Assembly: GCA_003508835.1 (NCBI GenBank)
Contig: PUFA01000143.1
Span: 3,745,501-3,809,500, forward strand
DNA from: Eonycteris spelaea
Lineage: Eukaryota > Chordata > Mammalia > Chiroptera > Pteropodidae
Direction of reading: 5' to 3'
Length of the DNA stretch: 64,000 nucleotides
The notes under the pieces are model-generated. The model made no database searches and was not told where the DNA came from. It saw only the letters and a list, made by a program, of their open reading frames with translations. Position 1 is the stretch's first letter, and each line of letters starts with the position of its first letter. Below, one piece after another: positions 10,390-24,382 of this stretch. The position numbers and the translations under genes are program-made.

Positions 10390-12480
10390 TAAAGCACTGC
10401 CATCTTGTGGCAACATCTTGCTTCTGTCCTATTTTTACTTCCAAACTTTTTTTCTGTTCAATATTCCAAAAAGAAGTGCTTTTGAATCTAAAGCAGTTGG
10501 GTCCTCTTTAGGAGAAAGGTAAGATTTATACCTAGTAGATCTGACGGGGTATTACATTGCTAGTTCTTCACATTGCAAAATGCATGAAAAGAGTGGATAG
10601 ATTGGCTTTGTTCGTTAAGTTTCTTGCAATTTGGGGCAGGCATTTCTGGTCAATTCCACTTATTAAATAACTGTACCTATTCAAATCTGCCTCCAGCTCA
10701 CATCTGTTCTTGGCTTAGGCTTCTCATTCGCAGACATTGGGTCCAAACACCAAAAGCTCCACAAACTGCTGCCGGAGTGTCTGCAGTCAATTCCAGAGGT
10801 AATTTATAATAACGTGGGATAGTTAATAGGTTTTCTAGAAGGACAAACCTGTTGCTTTAGAATTAGAGAGGGTGCCTGGTGTTATACTATTAATTAGTTA
10901 CCTATTAAGGGTAAAACCGAGGAATACATGTAGTGTGGGTTAATGCAGACCCAGAGAAAAGGCCTAGGACAAATTTTGTATTTCTTATTTAAATTTAGGA
11001 AGTTATAAAACACGATTAAAGCCTTCTCCAATTAGGAAATGAAGAATACATATTTTTACAAAAATAAAGTGTTTCCAAAAAGAACCTAGTGAGATGATTT
11101 AGATATCAGAGTAATTTTTACTTACTAAGAAGTTGAGTTTACAAGGTAATCATGCTAATGAAGAAAAACATTAGAATGCCTTTGACATTTTGGGGTTAAG
11201 CTTGGGAAAGATGCTAGGCATACAGTTTTATAATGTATTAACCATTAATAATCATTTTTAGATTTAAGGATTTTCTTCCCTTTTTCAGAAAAAGAGAAGT
11301 CATAGATACGCCAATGTGTATTTACTGTGACATTTGAGGGTACATTAAAAACTTTAAAGAGTAATAAAATGTCCTAATCCATGTAAAATGGACAGAAGGA
11401 AAAGGACTAGAAGAAATTGCTAGTGTTAACAATCTTGATTGACATTGTTCCTGGTAAAGTTACAGATGATTATTATTAGACATGATTATGATAGATAGTT
11501 GATCAGTTAATTTAAATTGTTAGAGGATCACAAGAAAAATACATACATACCTTTAAATCCTTTAAAAAATTTTTAAATAAAACTATTTAAAAATTAATAT
11601 TTGTGAGATATTCACTGTCATTTCATATATGTCTCCCCTTACTGCCATTCTCTAACTCTATAAATTATTCAAGATAAATACAGTTGTTTTTAGGTGTCTC
11701 AAGTAATAAATTGAGCCTCCTTGAGCATCCCAGTTGGAACCTTTTGATTCTACCGTGTTTACAAGGACATTCTGATGTTGAGCACAGTTGAGGTGTACAT
11801 GTGGACTTTCTAAACACATCAGTCTTTAGAAATTCAAGAGGCTCACATGTGTTTAAAATGTGCTTAAATTGCTTAGTATTTAATAATTAAAATGTGCTCT
11901 GGTATTGTTAAGCACTATCAAGATTAGAAAGTGGATTAGAAAGTCAATTTTTTTTTTCTTCTCATTCATAATATGGAGTGACCATAACTCATTTCTAATG
12001 TGGGATCATTTTGGGATGTCTCATTAGGTGCAAGATACAGGGCAAGTACAGTTCTCCAAATTAAAGTCTAAAACAATGAAAACGTTTCTTGAGCAGTACT
12101 ATCTAAAATTTAAAAATGAAGTTTCAAAAGGAAAGCTGTTGACTTTAGCGCCCTCTTCAGATTGTTATTCTCAATTGTCAGATGCTTTTCTTAACCTTCT
12201 GCCTTAGGGCTAATTTTAACTTCATGGTATATTTTCACATGTTCAATGTCAGACAGTAGTGAAGTTACAAATGCAGACTTTTTTGGATAAAACTTATTCC
12301 CAATATATGAGTTCAAAAAAGGAAAGACAAGAGCCAAAAAATAAACCCAGTGGGTTGGGGATCACATATCACTTGCACTGTTAAGCCTGTGTGTTTTATT
12401 AAAAACCTACAGAATGGGTAAACATTTCTGCATTCACTTCAGCCTCTGGACTTTAAGAGACTGAGCCCCCAGATTACAAA
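10390..12480. other. AT-rich intergenic sequence, nothing recognised
   Basis: No gene, RNA or firm repeat call. Multiple short A/T runs. This is the distal upstream region of CEBPD, where enhancers could lie, but no element can be supported from motif reading alone. Confidence 0.4.
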
Positions 12481-12639
12481 GCAGCCAGAGCAGAGAATAA
12501 GTATTTGATTCTGTTGGTCAGGAGTCCAAACTGCCATATATTTGTTCACCTTTCCAGTAATAAAGACAAAGGAGAAGCAATTGTCTTTCTAGCCTGTATT
12601 CCTGTCAAATGGATTCATTCCTCCTTTTGCCTAAACCTG

Positions 12640-12910
12640 CCTTCCACCTCCCTGCCACAGCCCAGGCATCTCCTGGGTGGCATTTCAGTCACACTTGCTT
12701 ACCCAGGAAGGGCACAACAGGTTTGCACCCTCATAATCTGTTCTCCCCATACAATCCATTCTTCACATGGCTGCCAGGAGATCTTTGAAGATAAAGGTGC
12801 TATCACATTACTGTTGCATAAAATATTTGAAAGGTTCTTTGCCAAGAGAATGGAGTTTTTAAGTGTGAGCCCCTCACTACCCACTTCTTTAAATCCATTT
12901 CCTACCACAA
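12640..12910 (+). repeat. L2-like LINE fragment
   Basis: The words ataatctgttctccccatac, catggctgccaggagatctt and attactgttgcataaaatat follow the L2 pattern (tctgttctccacacagcag, ccagagtgatcttttt, atgtcactcccctgcttaaa). Ancient and diverged. The 137-codon open frame at 12505-12918 is part of this and is not a gene. Confidence 0.5.
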
Positions 12911-13500
12911 GCAACTGATGTCTGACTCAACTGTGAATATGCCAGACCTACCTGGCATCATGTGTGTGATGGTGATGGTTCTGCTGAAAGCATTCTCCCC
13001 ACTCCTGCTACTTGGCTGGCAAGATCTTTCATCTGCAAGAGCCCTACTAAAATGACACCTCTCTGTTGCTTTCTATGACATACTTTAGCCAAATTAATCA
13101 TTTCCTCATCTGGTTTCTCAGAAAAAAGTAATCTCACATATTGCCAATAATTAAATACACATTTTCCCCATATTTTAAAATTGGGATGCATATGCCAATC
13201 ACCATTGGCTAAGGTGTCAATTATGATGTTTGGCATTGCCTGCATATGGGTGTTTAGTGGCTGGGAGTGAAATCCTGGGAGTAGTGAAGAACTCTTAAGA
13301 AATTCTGCATCATCAACTCTGGATAATACAGAGAGCAGTATTGTATATAAAACTCAAATATCAACTCGAGTTTTAAAGTGATTCAAAGGAAGCGAACATG
13401 AAGTCTAGGAATGCCTTAAGCAATATGCCTGGCTAATATTTTCCTGTTTACATATGCACAAGAATGATATATCATTGAAATTAAGGTCTAAAGGAGATTA
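12911..13500. other. Unique sequence, nothing recognised
   Basis: No gene or firm repeat. It leads into the L1 block that begins at about 13505. Confidence 0.4.
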
Positions 13501-13504
13501 AATT

Positions 13505-15527
13505 CTTTGAGTGCAAAATAGTAATTTTAGGAAAATGAGAGGAGCAAAGTCACAAAAATGGTGGAGTAGGGCTCTGTCTCTCCACAATAACTGTCAAAAA
13601 CTGTCACGATCAACTTTCACAGAACCCTGGAATCTGGCCAAAAATTTACAACAACCACCAGAAGAAAGTATAATGAAGAAAGAAGCTGCCATACTGCAAT
13701 AAGAGAGTGTCATGGCATTTTAAATGCCTGCTTTCTTTCCCTATTCTCCAAATTGCTGGCAGTCATCTGTTGCAGTGAAATACTGATGCAGGACTTTAGT
13801 GTCAGAGGGAGTAATACAGACTCTACTCTCAGCAATCTGGAGTTATGTATTTGGACCTGTCCAGTGGTTCCCTGAGGGACTATAGCATAGGTGGCATTTG
13901 GGCATTCGTTTAAATTACATAAGGGCGAAGCTATTGGCTGTAGCAGCCCCGGGCAAGCAAAAGAAAGACCAAGAAACCTGGGAAAGAAGGTTTGGAAAAA
14001 GAAATATGCAGAGAATAATGACTTTAAAAAGTTCCTGCATGAAGTGTTACATGCATGCCCAAGTTGGGTTGCACACACAGAAAAGACCTGAGAGACAATA
14101 ATCTTTCACTTCTGGCGGACCTTAAGGCTCCATTCATTCATCAAATGAAAGCTAAGGTAGAATTATAAAAAGCCTGGCTAAACTTTAAAGGACAACCAAT
14201 CTAAAAAATGGAGTATTTTTTTTCTTTTTCTTTCTTTTTCTTCTTATATATATACTTTTACTTTGGCTTCAGGCATTTAAGGTAATTCTGTTAAAACACT
14301 AGATGACCACCAAACTAACAACACACAGATTTCAATGGCCTCACAACAAAGAATACAGATATTATAAAAATAGTTTTGAGTAGTCACTAAACAAGCAATA
14401 ACATTCCAAAGCAAACATCAACATAAAACTATGGGGAGAGAAGTCTGATTTCCAGAATTGCCACACTATAATATTCAAAATATAACAGTAAACATTTATG
14501 AGGCAAGCAAAAAAAAAATGTATGACCCATTCACAGAAAAAAAAAAGAAAATACTAGAAAAATGTCCCTGAGAAAGTCTAGATATTGAACTTACTAGGCA
14601 AAGACTACATCACATGTCTTAAATATGTTCAAAGGGCTAAGAGAAACCATGGATAAAGAACTAAAGGAAACCAGGCGAATGATGTATCATCAAATAGAGA
14701 AAACCAGTAGATATTATCAATAGAAACCAAATTCTAAAGCTGAAAATTAAAAAAAAAAATCATTAGAGTGTAACAAGAGCAGCATTGAGCAAGCAGAAGA
14801 AAGACTCAGCAAACTTTACTATAGGACAACTAAAATTGTCAGGAAAGCATAAAAAGAAAAGAATGAAGTGAACAGAACCTAAGGGACCTGTGACACACCA
14901 TCAAGCATACTAACATAATGAGAGTCCCAGAGAAGAGAGAGAGAGAAAGGAACAGGAAAAATATCTGAAGAAATAAAGACCAAAATTTTCCCAGATTTTA
15001 TATAAGACATGAATCTATACAACCAAGAAGCCCAAAAATTACCAAGTAGAATAAAACTCAAAGAGATTTACAACAAGAAAGCTCACAGTCAAATTATGGA
15101 AAGCCACACACAAAGAATCTTGAAAGCAACAAAAGTGAGGCAACTCATCATAAGCAAGAGATCCTCAATAAGATTAACAATGAATTTCACTCCAAAAACC
15201 ATGGAGGTCAGAAGTAATATGATGAAAGAAAAGTATGTCAACAAAGATTCTGTATCTTGCAAAGGTGAAGGAGAAATTAAGAGATTCCCCAGATAAACAA
15301 AAACTGAGGAGTATTTTACTAATTGGCCCACCCTACAACAGATATTAAAAAGAGTCCTTCAGGCTGAAATGAAAGGATACACACAGTAAATGAAAGACAT
15401 ATGAAGAAATAAAGACTAGTGAAGGTAACTACAGTTGTAAATGTGAAAGCCAGTATTATTGTATTTCAGGTTTGTAAACCTTTCTTTAATTTTTCTGTTT
15501 GGTTTTAGAAGATGAAATGCATAGGAG
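13505..15527 (+). mobile_element. L1 element, 5' half only (5' UTR and ORF1)
   Basis: Begins near 13505 with an L1-type 5' leader (aaaatggtggagtaggg at 13556-13572). It runs through ORF1-like coiled-coil-coding sequence (for example agaaaccatggataaagaac at 14641) to the older-L1 block around 15120-15500 (tgaaagcaacaaaagtgagg, ccttcaggctgaaatgaaag, gccagtattattgta). No ORF2 follows; a second L1 starts at 15528. Many stops and indels. The longest remaining frame, 15009-15296, is 95 codons. Non-functional. Confidence 0.7.
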
Positions 15528-16485
15528 TAATGTCAGCAACACGATGGCATAAGACATTTCTCCTTTTTATCTCCCGTTTTAATCAATGAATTAGACATTG
15601 ACACTCACACAAAAGCACCTTGGTCAGTCTTTTAGGGCCTAGCACCTTACTCCAAGGAACTCAGGAAGAGTCCCACCCACCAGTGCAGACAGACAGACCT
15701 CTCAGGCTACAGAACCAGCGAAGCCAGTGAAAACCTAGACACCTCTCACCACTGTCATCCAAAAATTGGGTGAGTGCTAACCTAGGCAGGCAGTCATACA
15801 TGAAAGAGAACTTGCAGAAAACCAGGCTTTCCATAAGAGACTCCAGCACACCACTGAAGAAAAAAAATAATAATAAAAACTTGATTGCAGTAGAAGTGCT
15901 AAGAGAAACTTTTTAAGTGTTGACAACCCCAACCCCCAAAGAAACACTGAACTGGGTGATTTGTCTAGCAGAGGCAACTCTCCTGCAGGGAAATGGAAAG
16001 AAGTGAGTGAATGCCTGACTACCTCAACCAGGTGGATAACATCTGGAAAACCATTTTTATCTACTAGCATCTGGAATACTAAAGTGGAAGCTTCAGGCAG
16101 AGTAGGTAAATGCTGTGCTCTCCTCCTCCCATAACCACATCAAAATTACAGCTAAATTATACAATAATCAATGTGGAGAACCATCTGAAGATGAGCTGAA
16201 CAGAACTCCTATAACTAAGGCTATAAAGAAGTAGCCATGTAGAAATCAGTAGAAGGGGCAGAGATGTGAAATGAGCTGATCCTACATCCATATGTAGTGG
16301 TTAAGAATCAGGAGGGATAGCTCAGCTGAAGAGGTCCCCTCTGAGGAGCAAGGGGTCCCAGCCCCACATTGGGTTCCTCCATCCAGTGCCAGGGAGAGGA
16401 ATCCCCACAACAGCAGCTGTGAAAATAAACAGGGATTCCATCAGTGCAACACAGAGCTGCTCAAATCCCAGGCATCCTCTTTAAA

Positions 16486-17070
16486 AGCCCACTCACAGTC
16501 TGCTCGATCACAGGCACTCACTCTAAGTTCCAGCAAAGGGACAGCCACTCAAAGGGCTCTAAAGACATATGAAGAGAAACTGAATGGTATGGCTTCAGGG
16601 TGAGGGCCACCATTACCCCTGTGTTGAGTCTTCCCCACACACATCCTGAAGGGGCAGGCAGGCACCAAACCTGAGTCTGCATTAACTTGGTGAACACTGT
16701 TCGCCCCACACTGGTGACTCCCTGAGACCCAGCCCCACTCAACTCTGTGAGAATTCCATTCAGGTGAGACAGAGGGCTGCTGGAAACCCCGACATCCTCT
16801 TAAAGGGCCCACATACATACTCACTTGCTCACAGTCACTTACCCTAAGCTCCAGCAAAGGGACAGCAACTCAAAAGGCTCCAGAGACATATGGGAAGAAA
16901 TTGAATTGTGTGCCTTTAGGGTAAGGACATACACTGTCTTTGAGTTGAAGCCTCCCCACATATAGCCAGCAGGGTCAGGCGGGAGTCAAATCTGAATCTG
17001 CATTAACCTGGTCAGCAGTATTCCCTTTACCCAGATGATTCCCTGAGATCTCCCCACACCCAGCTTAACA
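16486..17070 (+). repeat. Tandem monomers inside an L1 5' UTR
   Basis: Two head-to-tail copies of roughly 300 bp. Copy 1 (about 16486-16795) and copy 2 (about 16796-17070) share ordered words: cagcaaagggacagc, gacatatg.gaagaaa, ctgcattaac.tggt and gattccctgagat. The end of a third partial copy precedes them: attccatcagtgcaacacag at 16436 matches attccattcaggtgagacag at 16754. L1 promoters made of tandem monomers are well known in rodents; here the element is old and dead. Confidence 0.75.
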
Positions 17071-20054
17071 CATCAACTACCTTTGGCTCTGTCAATGGCT
17101 GCAAGCTTTCTTAAAAACTTTCCAAGGTCTGCAGGCCCCTGACAGGCAGCAGCTGACCTCAGTGAGCCCTGAATCTTTTGCTAAGTGGCCCCAGACCTAG
17201 CAGAGGGAGACAGCCAGCCTCAGGTTGAAGGGCAGTCTCTCCCACATGCATCTGGTAACAGCACATGCAGTTACCGACCACAGATAGCTTTATAGCTTCT
17301 ACCAGGTGGCCCTAGGCTGGATACAGACAGTGAATGACTTCAGACTGCACCTGAGCCCCTCTCAAGAGTCCCTAAAACCAACACATGTGGTGGTTGACTT
17401 TAGACCAGTACAGAAGACCACCTAATTAGCTCAACAAGTGGCAAGCCCAAAAGGCGGTCTCAGCAGGCAACATACCTCAACTAGGACAAATCCTGCTCTG
17501 TGGGGACAGCCCCCACTGTGGTTGTATGCAGTTTTAACAGCCAGTCAGCCTGAGGGTCAACAGCAATCATGGCTCAACCACAACAAGAGGGCACACACTC
17601 CAGGAGTACCCAGCAAAAGGGACCAGGGAGATTGCGCCACTTGGCTTCACAGGACAGTTACTACATAAGGTCACCTTGCCAAGACTGGGAGATGTAGCAG
17701 ATTTACTTAATACATTAAAACAAAAACAAACAAATAAAACAGAACAAAACAAAAAAACCCAGACAGGTAGCCAAAATGAGGAGACAAAGAAACATGTCCC
17801 AAGTGAAGAAAAAAAAAAAAAGACAAAACGCTCACAAAAGTACTAAATGAAATGAAAGTAAGCAATCTACCAGATGCGAGTTCAAAACACTGGTTATAAG
17901 GATGCTCAACAAACTTAGGAGAAGAATCAATCAACTCAGTGAAAACTGCAACAGAGACAGTAAACATAACAAAGGACAAAAACAAACACACACACACACA
18001 CACAAACACAGTCAGAAATGGAGAATACACTAGAAGGAATCAACAGCAGATTAGATAAAGCAGAGAGTCAAATCAATTTGGAATATAGGGTAGCAGAAAA
18101 CACCCACTCGGAACAGCAAAAAGAAAAAAGATTTTTAAAAAATGAGAATAACTCAAGGGACAATGTCAAGCTTACCAATGAACACATCATAGGAGTACCA
18201 GAAGGAAAGAGCAAGGGATTGAAAATTTATTTGAAAAATAATGACTGAAAAATTCCCTAACCAGGTAAAGAAAATAGACATACAAGTCCAGGAAGTGCAG
18301 AGAGTCCCAAACAAGATGAACCAAAGGCGCCCACCCCAAGACACATCATAATTAAAATGCCAAGGATAAAAACAGAGAATCTTAAAAGCAGCAAGAGAAA
18401 AGCAGTTACTTACAAGGGAGCTCCCTCCCATAAGACTATCAGCTGATTTCTCAACAGAAACTTTGCAGGTCAGAAGGGATTGGCACAAAATATTCAAAGT
18501 GGTGAAAAGCAAGCACCTACAGCCAAGATTACTCTACCCAGCAATGTTGTTATTTAGAATCAATGGAGAGATAATGAGCTTCTCAGACAAGAAAAAGCTA
18601 AAAGAAGTCATCACCACCAGTCACTATTATAAGAAATGTTATAGGGACTTCATGAAGAAGGAAGAAGGAAGAAGAGGAAGAACATAAATATGAAAAAAAA
18701 AAGGTGAAACTATATACTATCCATAATTACTTTAAATGTAAATAGATTAAATGCTCCAATCAAAAGACATAGGGTGGCTGAATGGATAAGAAAAAAAGCC
18801 CCTACATATGCTGCCTTCAAGAGACCCATTTCAGATCAAAAGACACACACAAATGGAAAAAAGATATTTCATGCAAATGGAAACCAAAAAAAGGTGGGGA
18901 AGCAATACATATTTAGACAATAGAGACTTTAAAACAAAGGCTAGACAAAGAAGGAGACTGACTACATAATGATGAAAAGATCAATCCAATTAGAGGATAT
19001 AAGCCTTGTAAACATTTATGCACCCAATGTAGAAATATATAAATTTATAAAGCAAATATTGACAGACATAATGGGAGAGATCAACAGTAATACAGTAATT
19101 GTAGTGGACTTTAACATCCCATTGACATCAATGGATAGATCATCCAGACAGAAAACTAACAAGGAAATAGCCTTTAATAGCCTTAGAGATTTTTACCCCA
19201 AAACATCAGAGTTTACATTCTTTTCAAGCATACATGGAACATTTTCCAGGATAGACTGCATATTAGGCCATAACGCAGGGATTAATAAATTTAAGAAGAC
19301 TGAAATTAGCATCTTCTCTAACCACAATAATATGAAACTAAAAATCAGTTATAATAAGAAAACTGACCCACACAAACACTTGAAAACTAAATAACATGCT
19401 ACTAAAACAATGAATGGGTTAACAACAAGATCAAAAAAGAAATCAAAAGATACCTTGAGACAAATAATAATAAAAACACAACATGCCAAAATCTATGAGA
19501 CGCAGTGAAAGATCTAAGAGGGAAATTCATAGCAATACAACCCTACCTTAAAAACAATAAAATCTGTATTAAGAGGAAGACAAGCACGTACACTTATAAC
19601 ACTTTTATTCAACATAGTATTGGAAGTCCTGGCTACAGAAATCAAACAAGACATAAAAGTCATCCAAATTGAATACAAAGAAATAAAACTGTCATTATTT
19701 TCAGATGACAAAATATCATCTGAATACTATACTATACAATACTATAGAGACCCCTAAAGAGTCCACAAAAAGCAAGGAAACAAAAAAACTATTAAAACTG
19801 ATAAATGAATTCAGTAAATTAGCAGTACACAAATTTAATATTCAGAACTCAGTTGCATTTTTATTTACCAATGATGAAATAACAGAAAGAAAAATAAAAA
19901 AAAATTTCCTTTTACAATTATATCACAGACAAAAAATACCTAGGAATAAACTTAACCAAAGAGGTAAAAGACCTGTACTCAGAAAATTATCTCATTGAAA
20001 AAAGAAATTGAAAAAGATACAAATAAATGAAAGCATATACGATGCTCATAGAAA

Positions 20055-20065
20055 GATGTCATTAA
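20055..20065 (+). repeat. Left target-site duplication of the nested antisense L1
   Basis: gatgtcattaa at 20055-20065 recurs exactly at 26337-26347, bracketing the antisense L1. Reading across the two copies restores continuous host L1 ORF2 sequence (atgtcattaaaatgatcata). Confidence 0.85.
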
Positions 20066-20853
20066 TTTTTATTTTTTTAAACTTTATATATTTTTTAATT
20101 GAAGAAATGATTTAATTATTTTCCCCTGCCTACCTCCCTCCTACCACTCCCCTCTGGTAACCATTAGTCCATAGTCCATGTCCATGAGTCTTTGTTTGTC
20201 CTGTTCATTTGTTGCTTTTAGGTTTATATCCCACATGTAAGTGATATCATGCGATTTTCAAATTTTTCTGTCTGGATTAAATTGTTAAGTGTGATTATCT
20301 CGAAGTCCATACATGAAAATGGGTGTATTTCATCTATTCTTATGGCTGAATAATATTCCATTGTATATATGTGCCACAGCTTCTTTAGCCAATCATCTAT
20401 CGTAGGACACTTTGGTTGCTTCTGCGTGCTGGCCACCGTGAATAATACTGCTATGCACACTGATGTGCAAATATCTTTTAGGATATGGGGTTTCAAGTCT
20501 TTTGGGAGTAAATACCCAATAGAGGAATTGCTGGATCATATGGTAGATCCAATTTTCTAAGGAACCTCCATACTGTTTTCCATAGTGGCTGTACCAATTT
20601 GCAGTCTCACCAGCAGTGTATGAGGGTTCCTATTTCTCTGCCTCCACTCCAAAATTTGTTATTATTTGTCCTGTTGATTATAGCTATTCTAACAGGTGTG
20701 AGATGGTATCTCATTGTGGTTGTGATTTGCATTTCCCTAATAGCTAGTTGAGCTAGCTGTTATGTTGAGCATCTTTTCATGTTTGTTGGCCTTTTGTATG
20801 TGCTCTAGGGAGAAATGTCTGTTCAGGTCCTTTGCCCATTTTTGATTGAATCA

Positions 20854-20854
20854 G

Positions 20855-20890
<36 letters not shown>
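20854..20890 (+). repeat. (GTT)n microsatellite
   Basis: About 12 uninterrupted GTT units inside the antisense L1, encoding a glutamine run in its minus-strand frame. Confidence 0.95.
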
Positions 20891-23800
20891 GCTACTGTTG
20901 AGTCGTATGAGTTCTTTGTAGATTTTAGATATTAAGCCCTTATCAAAGCATTGCTTGGAAGTGTATTTTCCCATTTGAATGGCTGTCTCTTTACCTTGTT
21001 GACGATTTCTTTTGCTGAGCAGCTTTTTAGTTTGATGTAGTCCCATTCATTTATTTTTGCTTTTACTTCCCTTACCTTTGAGGTCAAATTCATGAACTCC
21101 TCTTTACATCCAAGGTCCTTGAGTTTATTGTTTATTCATTCATTCATTTTTTATAGCAGGAAAGAAAATCTTTATTAGAAGGGAATGTTCACTTCCAGAT
21201 GTGGAAGCTGGCCTACACAAGGGAAGCGGGCTCAAAGACCCAAGGTCCTAAAATTTAGCTCCTATGTTTCCTTCTATGCATTTTATTGTTTCAGGTCTTA
21301 TAGTCAGGTCCTTAATGCATTTTGAGTTAATTTTGTGTGTGGTGATAGACAACAGTCTAGTTTTACTCTTTTGCAGGTGGTTTTCCAGTTTTCTCAGCAC
21401 CATTTATTGAAGAGGCTTTTCTTTCTCCACTGTATGTTTTAGGCTTTTTTGTTGAAAATTATATGTCCATGTAAATATGGGTTTACTTCTGGACTCTCAA
21501 TTCTGTTCCACTGGTCCATGTGTCTGTTTGCTACCAGTAATATGCCATATTGATTACTGTCGCTTTGTAGTATAATTTGAAGTCAGGCAGAGTGATGTCT
21601 CCAGCCTCGTTCCCACGCCCCCCGCCCCTCCCGTCCAGGATGGCTTTGTCAATTTGGAGTCTTTTGTGTTTCCATACAAATCTGATGATTTTTTGTTCTA
21701 TTTCTTTTAAAAATGGCGATCAGATTTTGATGGGGATTGCATTAAATCTGTATAATGCTTTAGGTAATATGGTCATTTTAATTATGTTGATTCTTCCAAT
21801 CCAAGAACATGAAATATCTTTCCAATTCTTCTTTGATTTTTTTAATAGGGTCTTATAGTTTTCATTATATAGGTCCTTCACATGTTTCATTAAATTAATT
21901 CCTAGGTATTTTATTACTTTGTTGAAATTGCAAAGGAATTATTTTGTCCACTTTTTCTGTTACTTCATTATTAGAGTATAGGAATGCTATGGGTTTTTGA
22001 ACATTGATTTTTTTATCCAGAAACTTTACTGTATTTGCTGGGTTGTTTTCTAGTAGCATTTTGTGGAGTCTTTTGGGTTTTTTATGTAGAGAATCACGCA
22101 CCTGCAAATAGTGACAGTTTGACTTCGTTTCCTATTTGGCTGCCTTTTATAGCTTTCTCTTGGCTGACTGCACTCGCTAGGATCTCCAATGTTATATTGA
22201 ATAATAGTGGCGATAGTGAACACCTTTGCCTTCTTTCTGATCATAGAGGGAACATCTTTAGTTTGTCACCATCAACTACAATGTTGGCTGAGGGTTTGTC
22301 ATACATGGCCTTTTATGATGTTTTTTTTACTTCTATACCAATTTTGTTAAGTGTTCTGATCATAAATGGATGCTGTATCTTGTCAAAGGCTTTTTCTGCA
22401 TGTTATGATTATATGATTATTTTTTAAGTTGTTTATGTGTGATCGCATTAATCAGTTTGTGTATTTTGAACCATCCCTGTACTTTTAGGATGAAGCCCAC
22501 TTGATCATCGTGTATAATCTTTTTAATATGTTGCTGTATTTGGTCCACTAGTATCCTATTTAGGTTTTTTACATCAGTGTTCATGAAAGATATAGGTCTG
22601 TAGGTTGTTTCTTTTTTTGTCTTTTGTGTGTGTGTGTGTGTTATCTTTACCAGATTTTGGCATCAGGATAATATTGGCCTCATAAAATGAATTAAGAAGT
22701 AGTTGCCTCCTGTTTGATTTTTTTGGAAGAGTCTGAGGATAACAGGTATTAAATCTTTGAATGTTTTGTAGAATCACTGGTGAAATCATCTAGTCCTGGA
22801 CTTTTACTTTATGGTAGGCTTTTAATGATTGTTTCAATATCCATACTGCTGATCGGTCTATCTAGTTTTTCCAGATCTTCTTGATTCAGTTTCAGAAGCT
22901 TGTATTTTTCTAAGTATGCATGCATTTTTTCTAAGTTATTAAATTTGGTGTTATATACTTTTTCATAGTATTCTTGTATGATCTTTTGTATTTCTGTGAT
23001 GTCAGTCATACTTTCTCCTCTTTCAACTCTGATTTTGTTTGTGTCCTTTCTCTTTTTCCTTTAGAGAGTCTAGCCAGGGGCTTGTCAATTTCACTAACTT
23101 TTTCTTTGTTGCATTTATTTTTCTATTTTTTTGTATTCAATTTCATTTATTTCTGCTCTAATTTTGATTATTTCTTTCTTTCTGCTGACTTTAGGCTTCA
23201 TTTGTTCTTCCATTTCTAGTTTTTTAGGATGAAGCATTAGGTTGTTTATTTGAGCTTATTCTTGCTTTTGGAGGTAGGCCTATAACATGAACTTTCCTCT
23301 TATGATTGCTTTTGCCATGTCCCAAAAGTTTGGTATGTTGTACTATCATTATCATTCATTCCTATGTATCTCTTGATTTCTCTTTATTTCTTCTCTGACC
23401 CAATTGTTATTCAGTAGCATGTTTTTTAATCTCCACATTTGTGGTTTTTCCTGATTTCTTTCTGCAGTTGATCTCGTTTCAAAGCATTATGATGAGAGAA
23501 TATGATTGGTATGATTTCAAACTCTCTTATATTTGTTGAGACTATCTCTTTGTTCCAGTATGTGATCGATTCTTGAGTGTTCCATGTGCACTAGAGAAGA
23601 ATATATAAGCAGCCGTTTTGGGATGGAAGGCTTTGTAAATGTCAATGATGTCCAGTCGGTCTAATGTGTTATTTAAGGATGTTATTTCCTTATTGATTAT
23701 CTGTTTGGATGATCTGGCCATATCTGATTGTGGGGTATTTAGGTTCTGTACTATGAGTGTTTTTTGTCTGTTTCTCCCTTTAGTTCTGTTAGTAATTGCT

Positions 23801-24312
23801 TTACATATTTCAAGGCTCCCTGATTGGGAACATAGATATTAATGTGTTATGTCTTCTTGGTGCATGATTCCCTTAGTATCTTTTTGACCTTGTTTTTTTG
23901 AAGTCTATTTCATCTGATATTAGTACCGTTACTCCCACTTTTCTCTGAATGCCATTTGCTTGAAAATCTTTTCCACCCTTTCACTTTGAGGTCTATATTT
24001 GTGTTTGGAGCTGAGATGTGCTCCTGGAGGCAGCATGTAGTTGGGTTTTGTTTTTTGATCCATTCTACAATTGCTTGCCTTTTTATTGGTGAGTTCAGTT
24101 CATTTACATTTCTGGTGATTATTAAAATATGCGGTCTTCTTATAGCCATTTTATTTTGCTTTCTGGTAGTTCTGCGTCCATTACTTCCTTGTCCTTGCAT
24201 TTCTGTTTTCTTTATTTTTTGTTGGGTGTTTTGGGGTTTCCCCTCTGGTCCTTCTTGTTTTGTATATACTTTGTTCTGAAATCTTTGGCATTACGAATGT
24301 GTAAAGCATAGT

Positions 24313-24382
24313 TGCGTGTGTGTGTGTGTGTGTGTGTGCGCACGCACACACACATATGTATATACATGTATGCATACATACA
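24313..24382 (+). repeat. (TG)n followed by (CA)n, self-complementary
   Basis: gtgtgtgtgtgtgtgtgtgcg runs straight into cacgcacacacacatatgta and further alternating tatacatgtatgcatacata. Alternating purine-pyrimidine over about 70 bp with an inverted-repeat centre near 24340. Confidence 0.9.

Larger units (their letters stand above)
15528..20065 (+). mobile_element. L1 element with long 5' UTR, ORF1 and deleted ORF2
   Basis: 5' end near 15528 (gtcagcaacacgatggcat). 5' UTR to about 17690, including tandem monomers at 16486-17070. ORF1 remnants lie from about 17700 to 18660. An ORF2 endonuclease remnant at 18969-19394 contains LVNIYAPNVEIYKFIKQ and a GHNAGINKFKKTEISIFSNH segment. Near 19570 the sequence jumps from the endonuclease-RT linker to reverse transcriptase (ttattcaacatagtattgga, then SLFSDDK, a damaged form of the FADD active site), so most of the RT N-terminal half is missing. 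Interrupted at 20065 by an antisense L1; the host resumes at 26337. Confidence 0.85.

Noticed and set aside
18969..19394. A host endonuclease gene
   Set aside because: The 141-codon frame is the L1 ORF2 endonuclease remnant, continuous with L1 sequence on both sides.
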